Notes: generated by a model not told the origin, from the sequence alone. Counted from the stretch's first letter, positions 1 to 10,985 are shown. The stretch: DNA of 64,000 bases from Periplaneta americana (GCF_040183065.1 NC_091121.1:64078287-64142286); one strand, 5' to 3'. Made by a program: numbers and translations.

Positions 1-70
1 CTTTCTTCCTTTTTCTTTCTTTCTTTCTTTCTTTCTTTCTCTCTTTCTTTCTTTCTTTCTTTCTTTCCTT
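1..70. repeat. (CTTT)n microsatellite
   Basis: Near-continuous CTTT tetranucleotide repeat with a few interruptions, truncated by the window edge. No gene is visible from here to about 300. Confidence 0.9.
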
Positions 71-309
71 CAGTCTTTGTTTTTTGTTAAGTCTGTCTTT
101 GCTTCATTTTTCGTCTATTTTTTTTTTGTTTCCATATTTGTTCTTCATTTATCAATGCTTAATTTGTTATTATATATCTTGATTACACAACTTTAAACTC
201 GTTTGTTTCTTATTTATTTATCTGCATTATATGTTTTGCCCATGAAGAGCGTTGGCACATGTATACATATCTTGATTTGTTCGATTAGAACGGACTTAAA
301 TGATCATTT

Positions 310-1392
310 GAAGAGACTCTTGTGACATGCAATTAGCATGACGCTTGTTCTCCTCTTGCAGCAATACAGAACATCACATTGACAACTGATAAAGTTCTAT
401 TTGTGACATATGTTCAGCAACTCTCCTGTTGTTCACTTACAATAGGCCTACAATACATCACATGGACAACTAACAAACTTACACATGTGACTTGATATTT
501 GTCTTCCACTTGCAACAAACAAAACATCACATTGGCAACTGATACAGTTCTATTTGTGACATACGCTCAGCATGAATCCTGTCGTTCACTTACATTACAA
601 GACATCACATGAACAACTAATAAACTTGCATATGTGATATGACACATCCGCATGCAACAATACAAAACATCACATTGGCAACTGATACAGTTCTATTTGT
701 GACATACGCTCAGCATGAATCTTGTCGTTCACTTACATTACAAGACATCACATGAACAACTAATAAACTTGCACATGTGATATGACACTTACCTCCGCAT
801 GCAACAATACAAAACATCACATTGGCAACTGATACAGTTCTGTTTGTGACATACGCTCAGCATGAATCCTGTCGTTCACTTACATTACAAGACATCACAT
901 GAACAACTGATAAACTTGCACATGTGATATGACACTTACCTCCGCATGCAACAATACAAAACATCACATTGGCAACTGATACAGTTCTATTTGTGACATA
1001 CGCTCAGCATGAATCCTGTCGTTCACTTACATTACAAGACATAACATGAACAGCTAATAAACTTGCACATGTGATATGACACTTACCTCCGCATGCAACA
1101 ATATAAAACATCACATTGGCAACTGATACAGTTCTATTTGTGACATACGCTCAGCATTAATCCTGTCGTTCACTTACATTACAAGACATCACATGAACAA
1201 CTAATAAACTTGCACATGTGATATGACACTTACCTCCGCATGCAACAATACAAAACATCACATTGACAACTGAAAATTTTTTGTTTGTGACATACGCTTA
1301 GCATTACTTCTGTTCTCCATTTGCAACAATACAAGACACCACATTGACAACTAACAAACTTACATATTACGTGATATGACGCTTGTTCTCCA
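310..1392. repeat. 147-bp tandem repeat, about 7 copies
   Basis: The anchor CATGCAACAA recurs at 651, 798, 945, 1092 and 1239, exactly 147 bases apart. Diverged copies continue to the left (about 350-650) and right (to about 1390). Each unit is itself two related halves of about 78 and 69 bases: both carry an ACATCACAT box followed by a CAACT motif and a GTGA(C/T)AT motif. The central units are nearly identical while the outer ones are diverged, as expected of an array homogenised by unequal exchange. No convincing coding potential; short reading frames across it simply follow the repeat. Confidence 0.9.
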
Positions 1393-1407
1393 CTTGTAAT
1401 CATCAGA

Positions 1408-1612
1408 GACATTGTTCTCTGCTGTGGAGTAGCGGCTAGCATACCTGACCGTGAAACGAGAAGGCTCGGGTTCAAATCCTGGTTGGGACAAGTTACCTGG
1501 TTGAAGGTTTTCTCGAGGGTTTTTCGTCAACTCATTAAGCAGAAATGCTAGGTAACGTTCTGGACTCATTATCTCCTTCATCTCACTCATATGCTAGATA
1601 ACCATCCCAGTT
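1408..1612 (+). mobile_element. tRNA-derived SINE, family B
   Basis: The head starts at CTGTGGAGTA and has an RNA polymerase III A-box-like segment (AGTAGCGGCTAGCA) and a B box (GGTTCAAATCC near 1469). A shared body with GTTACCTGGTTG and a GGTTTTTC-type motif follows. The same family occurs at 4055-4240 (reverse) and 9600-9795. It abuts the end of the 147-bp array. Confidence 0.8.
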
Positions 1613-1619
1613 AATAAAG

Positions 1620-2660
1620 CGTCTTAAAATAAAGCAATAAAAAATAAGAGGCATCACATTGAAAACACTGATAAAAGTGTTATATGTGGTTCTATAATCT
1701 ACGACCATGAGTTTCGTGCACCGTTAGTGTTGCGCTCTCTAGAGCCGTTACGTACACCACGGTCTGCCAATTGTGCCTTCGGCTGTGCGTTTTACTTTCT
1801 GTATCAAAATGAAGCGACAGCAATCAGTCTAGAATAGTCGCATTGTAATAACGGTGCAGAGAATTGCTCACGCTATGTCGCATGTTTGGTCAGAACTCAG
1901 AAGTCGGTCAGATGGGTCCCTCTTGCCTGCTCTCGAGCTTCTTCTTTATCAGATTCCACGCGCAGCTTGTCTCTGGTGTAATTACTATGAAGCGACCGAC
2001 CATGGTATGTACTAATGTATTTTTATTTTGAATTTTAAAATAGTAAGTTTCGACTTCATTATCATATTTATTACTGTCGTCATTACAACCCAGCCTTATG
2101 TAATTACTGAATTATTTCTTCTGATCTGAAGTCCTGGAAAACATGTGTCATGGTGAGAAGGGTATTGCCATTAATATAATTTTAATGTAGTCCAACATTC
2201 ATTATTTTACATGTTCAACATTGCTTATTTTTTCAATGTTTTTTATCTAAAAGTATAGGTTATATTTGCGTTTCTTGGTGGCTATATCACTGAAGGAGGA
2301 ATATTATCGGGTATAGAACAAGCAATCATTCAGAAAAAAAAAACATATTGCAGTTGAACACGACTTACAGTATAGTATCCAATGCCAAATTATGAACCAC
2401 CATTGAGAGAGTCCTTACACTGATGGTAAAGTTAGAGCATCAGTATTGTGACGAAAAAAGTATGTGCCATGAAATCCAGCTTGGAGTCACATACGGTGAT
2501 ATAACTTGGAGCAAGTTTAATAATGGCATTAGTAGAGATGGCAATATAATTTGGAATGTTTAGAATTCAAATTAACAAATTCTGATAAATAATTGATAAT
2601 AATTTATATTCCGAAATAATTGATGATAAATAGTTAAGAAGTACGAACATATTTGTTTTT
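1620..2660. other. Unassigned AT-rich stretch
   Basis: I see no convincing coding region, RNA gene or element here. Open frames are short and interrupted. Confidence 0.6.
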
Positions 2661-2666
2661 TTTTTA

Positions 2667-2895
2667 GTTGTTTACTTAAGAACGCTTTAAGAACTAAATA
2701 GGTCATTTAGGTCGATGGAATTTGTGATAGCGAGATGAGGCCGAAGATTCTCCACAGAATACCTGAAATTTGCCCTACGGTTGGGGAAAACTTCGGAAAA
2801 AACCCAACCACGTAATCAGCCCAAGCGAGAATCGAACCCATGTCCGAGTGGAATTTCGAATCATCACGCAAACGTCTCTGCCGACTGAGCTACGT
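2667..2895 (-). mobile_element. tRNA-derived SINE, family A (diverged)
   Basis: Read on the minus strand it has a tRNA-like head (GTAGCTCAGTCGGCAGAG near 2893), a B-box-like GGGTTCGATTC and the family A body with CTGATTACGTGGTTGGG. Its 3' part is a diverged version of the GCGTCGTTAAATAA tail. Other copies are at 10985-11240, 13905-14163 and 38458-38692. Confidence 0.8.
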
Positions 2896-2899
2896 ATTT

Positions 2900-3765
2900 G
2901 ATCTTGGTTTTTTAACTCGCCATTTTGAGAATGAAACATTAATGAGAAATTATGTGTAATTATAATTATTCCTTTCTCTGTACTCTTCATGGATCGACCT
3001 TTTTAGCCTGTTTCGTACCCACTTTTGTCAGAATTATGAATCTTTCGAATGGAGAAATTAGTTTATACCATCTAGTCCTGAACAATCATCCAATCAACTT
3101 TCTTTACCTAATTATAATTGGCCATGTAAATCCTTCTCATCCCGCAACACTAAATTTATCTAATCACTCGTAATCACCTAAGCTGCGTTTGTCACCTTAA
3201 TCTGCCTGAACACATATGTGTTTCGGAGTTAACCCTTCAGTACTCGCTTAGGGAACACTTGTCAACTAGCGTGTTTCTTTACATTGTTGTATTTCCTAGG
3301 AAGGGTTTACAACTGTGAGGCTTTAGGTACCTTCGAAACCAAGCTCACATAATAACATTCTTTAGTTTCAGTTTTGAAGTTGCTCATATAACTTGTGTAG
3401 CTAAGGTTTTATTCTTCTGGTTAAGAATTGTCAACCACGTGACTTTTACGTTACGTCACTTTTTTTAGTGATATACTATATTTTTAGGGATAATTTGTTC
3501 CATTTAACTTCGAAGGCTTGCAGATCTACGTTTATCAGATTCATTCAGAGATTACAATGCATTATCAAGTATTACTGGGAAATCAAGAATCCGCTACGCC
3601 ATCCCCAGAACAAAGGAATGGATCCAGGGGCCGTTGTTACCAATTTGGTAGGTCTCGAGACAAAACGACTGGAATTGGTTGGTGAAATGTTCAAAACGAA
3701 CATGGGACGATCTTATGAGGGATATGTGTAAATTGCTTGTAAATAGCTAGTCTTTTTTATTTTAG
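2900..3765. other. Unassigned stretch
   Basis: Contains a degenerate motif (CACCTAA..CTGCG, near 3165-3215) that reappears in the 42-bp tandem at about 4660-4760. No gene seen. A frame ending at 3731 faintly resembles the RLxxxGHxxRM region of LINE C-termini, too weakly to call. Confidence 0.4.
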
Positions 3766-3825
3766 TACATTATTTTACATCGCTTTATCAACATCTTAGG
3801 TTATTTAACGTCTGAATGAGGTGAA
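3765..3825 (-). mobile_element. SINE family A 3'-end fragment
   Basis: Carries the reverse of the family A 3' end: TTATTTTACATCGCTTTATCAAC followed by TTAGGTTATTTAACGTC in shortened form. The tRNA head is absent, so this is a truncated copy. A similar fragment lies at 30647-30690. Confidence 0.6.
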
Positions 3826-3829
3826 GGAG

Positions 3830-4052
3830 TAGGCCTGGTTGGCGAGTTGGTATAGCGCTGGCCTTCTATGCCCAAGGTTGCGGGTTCGATCCCGAGCTAG
3901 GTCGATGGCATTTAAGTGTGCTTAAATGCGGTAGGCTCACGTCAGTACATTTACTGGCATGTAAAAGAACTCCTGCGGGACAAAATTCCGGCACATCCGG
4001 CGACGCTGATATAACCTCTGCAGTTGCGAGCGTCTTTAAATAAAACATAAAT
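3830..4052 (+). mobile_element. tRNA-derived SINE, family C
   Basis: The head (GGTTGGCGAGTTGGTATAG near 3838) and B box (GCGGGTTCGATCCC near 3883) are tRNA-like. The body runs through AAATGCGGTAGGCTCACGTC to a 3' end GAGCGTC.TTAAATAAAACATAA. A 5'-truncated copy interrupts the mariner at 49221-49368. Its 3' terminus matches that of family A, suggesting both use the same LINE machinery. Confidence 0.85.
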
Positions 4053-4054
4053 TC

Positions 4055-4240
4055 TATAACGAAGGTGATAATGCCGGTGAAATGAGTCCGGGGTCCAGCA
4101 CCGACAGTTACCCAGCATTTGCTCGTATTGGGTTGAGGGGGAAACCCCGAAAAACCTCAATCAGGTAACTTGCCCCTACCAGGAATCGAACCCGGGCCAC
4201 CTGGTTTCGCGGCCAGACGCGCTAACCATTACTCCACAGA
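4055..4240 (-). mobile_element. tRNA-derived SINE, family B
   Basis: On the minus strand it begins CTGTGGAGTAATGGTTAGCG and has a B box GGGTTCGATTCC, then the family B body ending near CCGGACTCATTTC. It is adjacent to the family C copy and in opposite orientation. Confidence 0.85.
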
Positions 4241-5070
4241 AAGCATTCAGGAATAAAGGCTTTTGAAGGGTAACACAAGGAAAATTGGACAATAGGGCAC
4301 AAGATATTCAGGTATTATTGTATAGAAATATTTTCACGAAGGCAAGGACTGTAAACGTGTTCCCAGTATTAATTTGGTTGGTATATGTGGAAAGATTTGA
4401 AATTTGTACATAAATAATTATATATTAATTATAAATAAACTAATTCGGTTTCAAAACTATTTTTATATTTATTTATAAATAAACTGTATATACTCCGTAG
4501 TAACACAGTTATGTAACCATTCACACTACAAAGAACGTTCAAATTCATTCTCTAAAGCAAGAATATAACTTGGGTGATAGCTGTCCCCCACGCGACTGAA
4601 TATGTTATGAAAAAGTAAGCGAGTACTGCAGGGATTTAAAGGAATTCATTTATAGCACATAGTCTGAACCGATGTTATCACCTAATCCGTATTCGTTACC
4701 TTAATCTGAACCGATGTTATCACCTAATCCGTGTTCGTTACCTTAATCTGCACAGCCACTCAAATATTTCGAATAACGAAAATCATTATATCACCTAGTC
4801 TATCACAGGAATTGAAGAAGCCACAGCTAACACCTAATCCACGTTCTTCACTTATTCTACATGTCCATCCAAATCTTACGTTTCTATTACCTAATCCACC
4901 ACGAATATCTGAAGTCTATGATAAGCCAATTGTTGTTCTTCACCTAAATCCATCGATATTTGTTAACAGACGTTTGAAGAAGTGATCAAGTTCGACGGGT
5001 GACCCATTCACAGGTGTTGTGCACGGTTTGAAGAAAGTTATTTTCACAGATGTGTATAGGATTCACCATT
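4240..5070. repeat. Unassigned stretch with a 42-bp tandem at 4660-4760
   Basis: The segment beginning TCTGAAC at 4663 recurs at 4705 and in part at 4747, a 42-base period containing TTATCACCTAATCCG. More degenerate CACCTAATCC motifs follow to about 4950. No gene identified. Confidence 0.5.
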
Positions 5071-5071
5071 C

Positions 5072-5633
5072 ATGCTGTCCACGTGTTGCTGTTTCATAAG
5101 TCACTGCACTTTCACTGAGAGGACATCATTAGCAGGGTCATTCACTAAGACGGAGGAAAGTCGGTTTCAATGCCAAGGCCTCGACCCACAATGCATTGTG
5201 CCGGCTAGAAAGTACCGCAGCGCTTTCTACTGGCCATCCAGCGAAGTAGAGCAGAAACCTTTAATTGAATTTTCGGCACTGGTCCTTATGACCAGTTCCT
5301 ATGCAATTATTTTCGGCAAACTGAATAAAGTGTGGGATTTCGAGAATTGTTCAAATTTAGTGGCATTGCTTGACAACTATGCCGCAAAGAATTCTTCATT
5401 TCCACGAAGTTTGTGGGCTGGTCAACATTGTGAAATTCATTTCAGCGATGGACCAAAGACTTTCCATATCCATTTCAACAAAAAATTGTACAGTTCGCAT
5501 CCTAGCAAACGTACAGTTGCACGCATGTGATTCCTGCAATTTACAAGAAACTAGACTTAAAATTAATTCAATTAAGAAAAATATTTGCCTAAGATACTCG
5601 GAAATTCAGAAAAACAAAAACAAAATCAGTTAA
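5072..5633 (+). pseudogene. Possible MULE-like transposase remnant
   Basis: An open frame of 152 codons (5072-5530) ends in a segment with HFNKKLYSSHPS (about 5470-5505). This resembles the FHxHFNxxFYxxHP region seen in some Mutator-like transposases. A second frame (to 5633) contains IKINSIK, as if the protein continued after a frameshift. No DDE residues, zinc finger or terminal repeats can be assigned, so this is a tentative fossil and could be a chance frame. Confidence 0.3.
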
Positions 5634-5639
5634 TAAAAT

Positions 5640-6540
5640 AGTATGAAGAGTACAACATTGGCCAATTTTGTCTCATAGTTTATCTAAGAAGTGGAATACT
5701 ATTACAAAGCTATAAATTAAACATTCACCAATTGTTGACATTGCCCAGCACATTTATAAGATTTAAAGAAAGTGATAAAGGCACCAAAAAAAGCCATTTT
5801 TAATGTGAACATTATAAAGTAAAGTACTAGGCTTAGAAAATTAATACAAAACTTTAAATGTTTACGGGTGAAGGAAAGGGAACAAACAAACATCATCTGG
5901 ACAGAAAATATATAAAGAAAATACAAAGTGGCAGTATGAACTATTGGAAAGCCAGAAAGGAAGTGGATGAGAAGAAACTAAAATAAATACAGTCGGTTGT
6001 TTCCCGTGAACCCTAGATGGCCTGAAACGAGGAGAAGAAGATGATAAAGTAAAATTTTATAAACAGCATGAATAAAACAACATATTAACCTTACCAGTTC
6101 ATTTATCCTGGCAATCGCAAGTCCGTATGATGCGATGCGAAATGTTGATTTTATTGTAGAAAATATTTTCCTTTTCCATAGTTCTTACTGGATGTCAGAA
6201 TATTGAGAATTCTCAGTTACAGTTCTAAACGACGTGCCAAAACTTGATTTATCTAACCTGAAATACAATGAAGCAAACGTACATTTCATTTGTATCGTAG
6301 CTAACAGTGTGCACTTGTGTACTTTTCAATTTTATACTTCAAAACGTGGTGTACCGAGGCAACCAGCACAAGCGGAATTCGAAATCATGCCCAAGAGCGG
6401 CCCCTTACCTAAGCCAATGGACCGAGAGTTTTGCTGGAATTTCATTAAACCTGTAATGTTGAGCGAAATGAGAAAATTACGGAAAAACCCTCATTTCCCG
6501 AACTTACCCGCCAGAATTGTTACTCTATCCTAGTCAAGTG
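5640..6540. other. Unassigned stretch, possible LINE tail at 5945-6050
   Basis: A short frame near 5945 reads GKPERKWMRRN, reminiscent of the GRPxxRW motif near the C-terminus of endonuclease/RT LINEs in this window. A 99-codon frame at 6234-6533 has no features I recognise. Confidence 0.3.
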
Positions 6541-6599
6541 GGATTAAAATACAAGCTCGAAATGATAAGTCCGCTCTTTAAAACTGATTGGGAAGTATG

Positions 6600-6931
6600 G
6601 AAGGAGAAAAGTGAATATTTAGAACTTGGAGAAAAGCAAGCTGCAAAGAATAACGTTAGGCCTACGGTTTATAAAGGAAAATAGCAATACTGTAGGCCTA
6701 TTACGTAACATTTATGGCACAATAAAAACCACTCTAAAAGAGAAAGTTCGAAAAGGTACTAAGATTAAATTGTATAAGATCATATTACTACGAGTTTTTC
6801 CGTATCGCTATGAGACGTGGAGAGATTATCTCGTAATTCAGACAACCGAAATGATGTTCCTAAGAAGAGTAGCTAGGTGCACACGTTTGGACCATAAAAA
6901 TAACATTAGAGAAATACTAATTATTTTTTAA
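6600..6931 (+). pseudogene. LINE (family 3) C-terminal remnant
   Basis: The frame at 6626-6931 contains RNIYGTIKTTLKEK, then YRYETW and EMMFLRRVARCTRLDHKNN. These correspond to the post-RT C-terminal region of insect non-LTR elements, in which SETW and EMKFLRxVAGYT motifs are usual. The RT domain is absent and the copy has no proper start. Similar remnants lie at 10040-10400 and 38990-39410. Confidence 0.65.
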
Positions 6932-6954
6932 TCTAAAAAAAGTATTAAATATAG

Positions 6955-7340
6955 TGAAAGAGTGATGGAGCGGAGAAAAATTCTCTCCGGCGCCAGGATT
7001 TGAACCCGGGTTTTCAGCTCTACGTGCTGATGCTTTATCCACTAAGCCACGCCGGATACAATCCCGACGCCGTTTAGAATCGTCTCAGATTAAGCTCCAT
7101 CTCTGGGGTTCCCTCTGGTGGCCGCCCTCTGCACTACGTCATAGATGTCTATAAACGCAGGACCGAAGTCCATACATGTGTTGAGGTGCACTCAGATGAG
7201 TGACTGATTGGCCGGGATCCGACGGTATGGGCGCCGTCTTAAATCACAAAGTGATTTATTACGCATATCATATATATTGATGTACCGAAGTACATATGAT
7301 ATTTCCATGCAGATATTCTGCGTCATCACATGATGAAAGA
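6955..7340 (-). mobile_element. tRNA-bearing repeat, family D (379-bp unit)
   Basis: A unit starting AGTGATGGAGCGG at 6961 repeats at 7340, a 379-base period. It contains the tRNA-like sequence at 6986-7056 and continues through a CTGCACTACGTCATAGATG segment, CCGTCTTAAATCAC and CATATGATATTTCC. The same order, inverted, makes up the 530-bp insertion at 41304-41833. Confidence 0.8.
6986..7056 (-). tRNA. tRNA-like sequence, anticodon-position GTA (SINE-type head)
   Basis: Folds as a full cloverleaf. Acceptor TCCGGCG pairs perfectly with CGCCGGA. The D stem is GCTT/AAGC. The anticodon stem TCAGC/GCTGA encloses a 7-base loop ACGTAGA. The T stem CCGGG/CCTGG encloses TTCAAAT. GTA would read Tyr, but position 33 is C instead of the near-universal U and the rest is unlike tRNA-Tyr. 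I treat it as a repeat-borne tRNA-like head rather than a working tRNA gene. Confidence 0.6.
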
Positions 7341-7526
7341 GTGATGGAGCGGAGAAAAATTCTCTCCGGCGCCAGGATTTGAACCCGGGTTTTCAGCTCT
7401 ACGTGCTGATGCTTCAAATCCTGGCGCCGGAGAGAATTTTTCTCCGCTCCATCACTCTTTCATCATGTGATGACGCAGAATATCTGCATGGAAATATCAT
7501 ATGTACTTCGGTACATCAATATATAT
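7270..7526. repeat. Perfect 114-bp palindrome with 29-base loop
   Basis: Bases 7270-7383 are the exact reverse complement of 7413-7526; the loop is 7384-7412. The arms comprise the tRNA 3' half and the downstream AT-rich part of repeat family D. The second tandem unit therefore turns back on itself inside its tRNA-like segment. Confidence 0.9.
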
Positions 7527-7696
7527 ATTAAATATAGACTTATCTGAAATAACATTCAGAACTACGACTCGAAAATAACAGCTAGGCAAACAGACCTTAA
7601 ACTACAAGTCCAGAGGACATAGCTCCTTGGGTACATCCAAGAAATAATGGGCAGATCGGAACAACGGACATTCGTAACCCAAACCTCTTCTTTTTC

Positions 7697-7709
7697 TATA
7701 TGATGATGT

Positions 7710-7740
<31 letters not shown>

Positions 7741-7741
7741 A
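7697..7741. repeat. (ATG)n microsatellite
   Basis: Run of GATGATGATG with one early interruption. The His-rich and Ser-rich frames across it are products of the repeat. The flanks 7530-7690 and 7745-8150 hold nothing I can assign. Confidence 0.8.
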
Positions 7742-8159
7742 TGTGTCCTGTAGTCTCTCTTCTTTCTGGAAATTTGTTTGAAACTTTTGAAAGATCGATT
7801 CGTGGCACACAAATATAAATTCTGACAGACCACAATCTGTAGAACACATTGTAAATGTAGCAATGATTTTTACAAGAAGTCCAGGGAATTCATAAAAATT
7901 CCCAATAGGAAATGTGCAGTGAGAATCGCTTCATAAATCTGAATTATCCTATCTTCACCACATATAAACCTGCTGAGTCCTTGCTTTGGGTCATGTAAAT
8001 GAAATATTTTTTCGTTTTCATCTTTCTTATATTGAATAATTTTATTGAAATGATTAAATACTGTACTCTGAATGCTTCATAGGGCCTGAAAGATAGGTCG
8101 TTAAAGATTTAATAGTCGCATACCAATACCCATTGTTACTCCAACTAATATCAATGGCA

Positions 8160-9030
8160 GAGTTAGTGACTGGCCCCACGGAATTCATACGGTTTCTGCA
8201 GTAAAAACTAGATAAATGATGTATTTTTGTAATCGTTAAGGCTTAAGGATCTTTCATATAAATTTTATTACATTTATTTTCATATTACAAAACAATTTTT
8301 CAACACATACAAAATAAATAAGTCTTCTAAGAAATATACAATTTTACTTACACATTCATGTAATATGGTAATGCATAGTTATGTACAAAGCATAAATAAT
8401 CATGTAAGCAAAACAATGAATCAAATTTTCCCTCTGGACGTGAACGCCTTCGTACTGGCTGAACTTTTAAAACAATAAGTATTTACATGCAGTAGATAAC
8501 CAGAAACCTGTTACATTCTCACATGCTGTTACAGCTCTAAATATTATATTAATAAAAATAGTAAATATTTATGAAAATAATAAAAATGGCGTAATTCTTC
8601 AAAGGGATAAAATAGAAGTTACCTTCTTCTTCGAGTCGCTCTTTTCTTTTATTACATCTTCCTCTGTAGGCTGCTGTATAACAGCTTCATTTTCACTACT
8701 AGAACTATCGAGTAAACTGTTTCTGAAACTCCATTTCAATATCTACGTCCGCCAAATACTTCCTCTTAGACATATTTAAAGAGAAAGAAAGAAATACAAC
8801 CTTCTAACTGCAATTATTGTTACTGAGTCTGATATTACGATAAATATGAAAATAAGAAATCCAACAAAAATTAATTTTACTCAACATTAACTGCTACCGA
8901 AACTTGATTTCTTTGTTACAACGTGTATAATATAACAATAATAAAAGTCATAAAAGCATAAAACAAATTTCCCTGTAATAAAGAGATATTATTAAAACTA
9001 TCCTTTGGGGTCAGTAACTGACCCCCCCCT
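8160..9030 (-). pseudogene. Possible piggyBac-like element remnant
   Basis: From an ATG at 8773 (minus) the frame reads MSKRKYLADVDIEMEF. After a one-base shift it continues as an acidic DSSSSENEAV..TEEDVIKEKSDSKKK stretch, the style of a piggyBac transposase N-terminus. The region lies between GTGACTGGCCCCAC near 8168 and the palindrome-like GGGGTCAGTAACTGACCCC near 9006, which could be degraded termini. The catalytic core is missing. The assignment rests on N-terminal style only. Confidence 0.3.
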
Positions 9031-9598
9031 TCCCATTGTATGCTACTGTTAAGAACAGAATAGCTGTCACGTTTTAATTTATATCATATTTTACTTAAGC
9101 AAACCGTATTTTTTGTGAATAAATGGCGTATTTATTTTTAAACGAACTTTAGATTTGTGTTTAACAAAGTTCAGCGATTTCAGAAGTGAATAAACATTTA
9201 CAGGATGTGAAGTATTGAGGAGAAAAAGCGTCATGTGGTGGAACCTGTATCTTTTCTTTAAATGCTTTGTTCTATGCCGATCACCAAATAATTATAGCTA
9301 ATTCATGGGACAACCTTGAAAGAGGAGTACATATTTTAAACACAATTTTAACATATTTTGGAATGAAGATATCGTGTAATAATAAAGTCCATTTTTAGAT
9401 CAACAACTTGTACAAAGTAAAATAATGACTGAAGATAAATAAATGAACACATTGAGCTATCTGGTGTGTAACTTATCATATAAAGACCTGAAAGATTGCC
9501 AGTAAATATTACAACATTTCCCAAAATCATATGCTTATTAAATAATATTTTGAAGTCCAGATAAGTAAAACGAACAATCAAATTTAGAGCCAACTAGT
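9030..9598. other. Unassigned AT-rich stretch
   Basis: No gene, RNA or repeat recognised. Confidence 0.5.
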
Positions 9599-9831
9599 CC
9601 ACCGCTGTGGAGTAACGGTCAGCACGTCTGACTATGAAACGAGTGGGCCCGGATTCAAGTTCAAATCCTGGTTGGGACAAATTACCTGATTGGGGTTTTT
9701 TCCGGGGTTTTCCTTCAACTAATTGAAGCAAAATTATTGGGTAATTTTTGGCATTGGATCTCGGACTCATTTCGCCATCATTAATTCACATATCATTATC
9801 ATCATCATTATCATCATCATCATCATCATCA
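9598..9831 (+). mobile_element. tRNA-derived SINE, family B, with (ATC)n tail
   Basis: Begins CCGCTGTGGAGTAACGGTCA, with B box AGTTCAAATCC at about 9660. The body contains TTACCTGATTGGGG and GGACTCATTTCGCC. An ATC trinucleotide run (9789-9831) follows, probably grown from the SINE tail. Confidence 0.8.
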
Positions 9832-9947
9832 TCCATACCACAGCTCGGGTTAAGTTCACGGTGCTGCGTGCCGTACTTGTACAAGAGCGCGGCCGTTCGG
9901 CTATCCAAGCTCGGGCTGCAGTGTAAGCCTTCGGGTCCCTCCTTTGT

Positions 9948-9952
<5 letters not shown>

Positions 9953-9987
<35 letters not shown>
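9953..9987. repeat. (GA)n microsatellite
   Basis: About 17 GA dinucleotides followed by an A tract. Confidence 0.9.
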
Positions 9988-9991
<4 letters not shown>

Positions 9992-10039
9992 AGAGCCTAC
10001 TACACAATGACAGTTTCAAACTTAATATTTGTAAATGAA

Positions 10040-10400
10040 ATTTGGACCATTCGAAAACAGAATAGGAACAAATTAATTACATCTGAAATGAAATTTCTCA
10101 GAAAAGCAAAATATAATACAGGAATTAAAATTTACACCAATTTTTAAAAGATAATTGAAAAGTACAAAACAAATTGCATGAAATTTCTCAGAAAAGCAAA
10201 ACATAATATAGGAATTAGAATTTGCACCTCATTTAAAAAAAATAATTGAAAAGTACAAAACAAATTGCATACATAATTTTTCATGTCAGAAGCTAGATAT
10301 CCAGCATAGTTCTCCAATGTCAACCCAGAGGAAAAAGAAGACTTGGCAGATCCTTGAAAGAACTAACAGACAAAATCCACTTAGAGACCGAAACAGATCG
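10040..10400 (+). pseudogene. LINE (family 3) C-terminal remnant with internal duplication
   Basis: Fragments read ITSEMKFLRKAKYNTG (10075-10125) and, at the far end, GKRRLGRSLKELTDK (about 10335-10375), matching the EMKFLR and GRRRxGRP motifs of LINE C-termini. The segment with ATGAAATTTCTCAGAAAAGC occurs at about 10088 and again at about 10179, a roughly 91-base direct duplication. Frameshifted and lacking RT. Confidence 0.6.
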
Positions 10401-10985
10401 TGATAGAATATAATAGTGATGATGATGATGTTTATTACTTCTTTTCAAGTAATTACTGACGCATACAGTGTTTTATCATTTATAATCGGTTTCCTGCTGA
10501 TCTCGAACTCAACATTTGCGCTTGTGAAACACTTCGCAGGTACCTACACGTTGATCCATATGTTTAACCCCGCCTGCAGATTTGTTCTCTTTGTTTACTG
10601 GCCGCGAGGAGCTGTAATATTGTATTCCGGAGGCTAATTTTTTTACTACCAGCACGTAATATGATATAACCTCTGCAGTCATGTCACGCTATTATGCCAT
10701 CCTTGTGGCACGGACTGGTATGTGCACTCCCATAGTTATGAGTAAGACAGAGTCGTGAATTTGATTCCAGCAGGTGAACTGAGGCGAGATGATGTGAAAT
10801 CTGTAGAAACTGTAAAAGATTGTAATAAATCGTGTCTTGCAGTGCTTAAATAATTACAGTGATTACAAGGCATATTATATATATTCGGTTGTTTCTTTCT
10901 TCATCGTAGCTTCTTCTTCTTTTTATGGATAAACTAATAGCAATTTGTTTATTGATTTTGCTTCAGGAATTCCATAAGGCATTGT
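10400..10985. other. Unassigned stretch
   Basis: A short GATATAACCTCTGCAG motif near 10663 matches the body of SINE family C and may be a small fragment. Nothing else is assignable. Confidence 0.4.

Noticed and set aside
310..1392. CRISPR or rDNA spacer array
   Set aside because: The 147-base units are continuous without spacers and there is no rRNA sequence nearby.
3468..3731. LINE C-terminus in the 87-codon frame
   Set aside because: The ETKRLELVGEM segment is only faintly like RLxWxGHxxRM and no second motif supports it.
7562..7849. His-run protein on the minus strand
   Set aside because: The run is an ATG/CAT microsatellite and the flanking residues have no family features.
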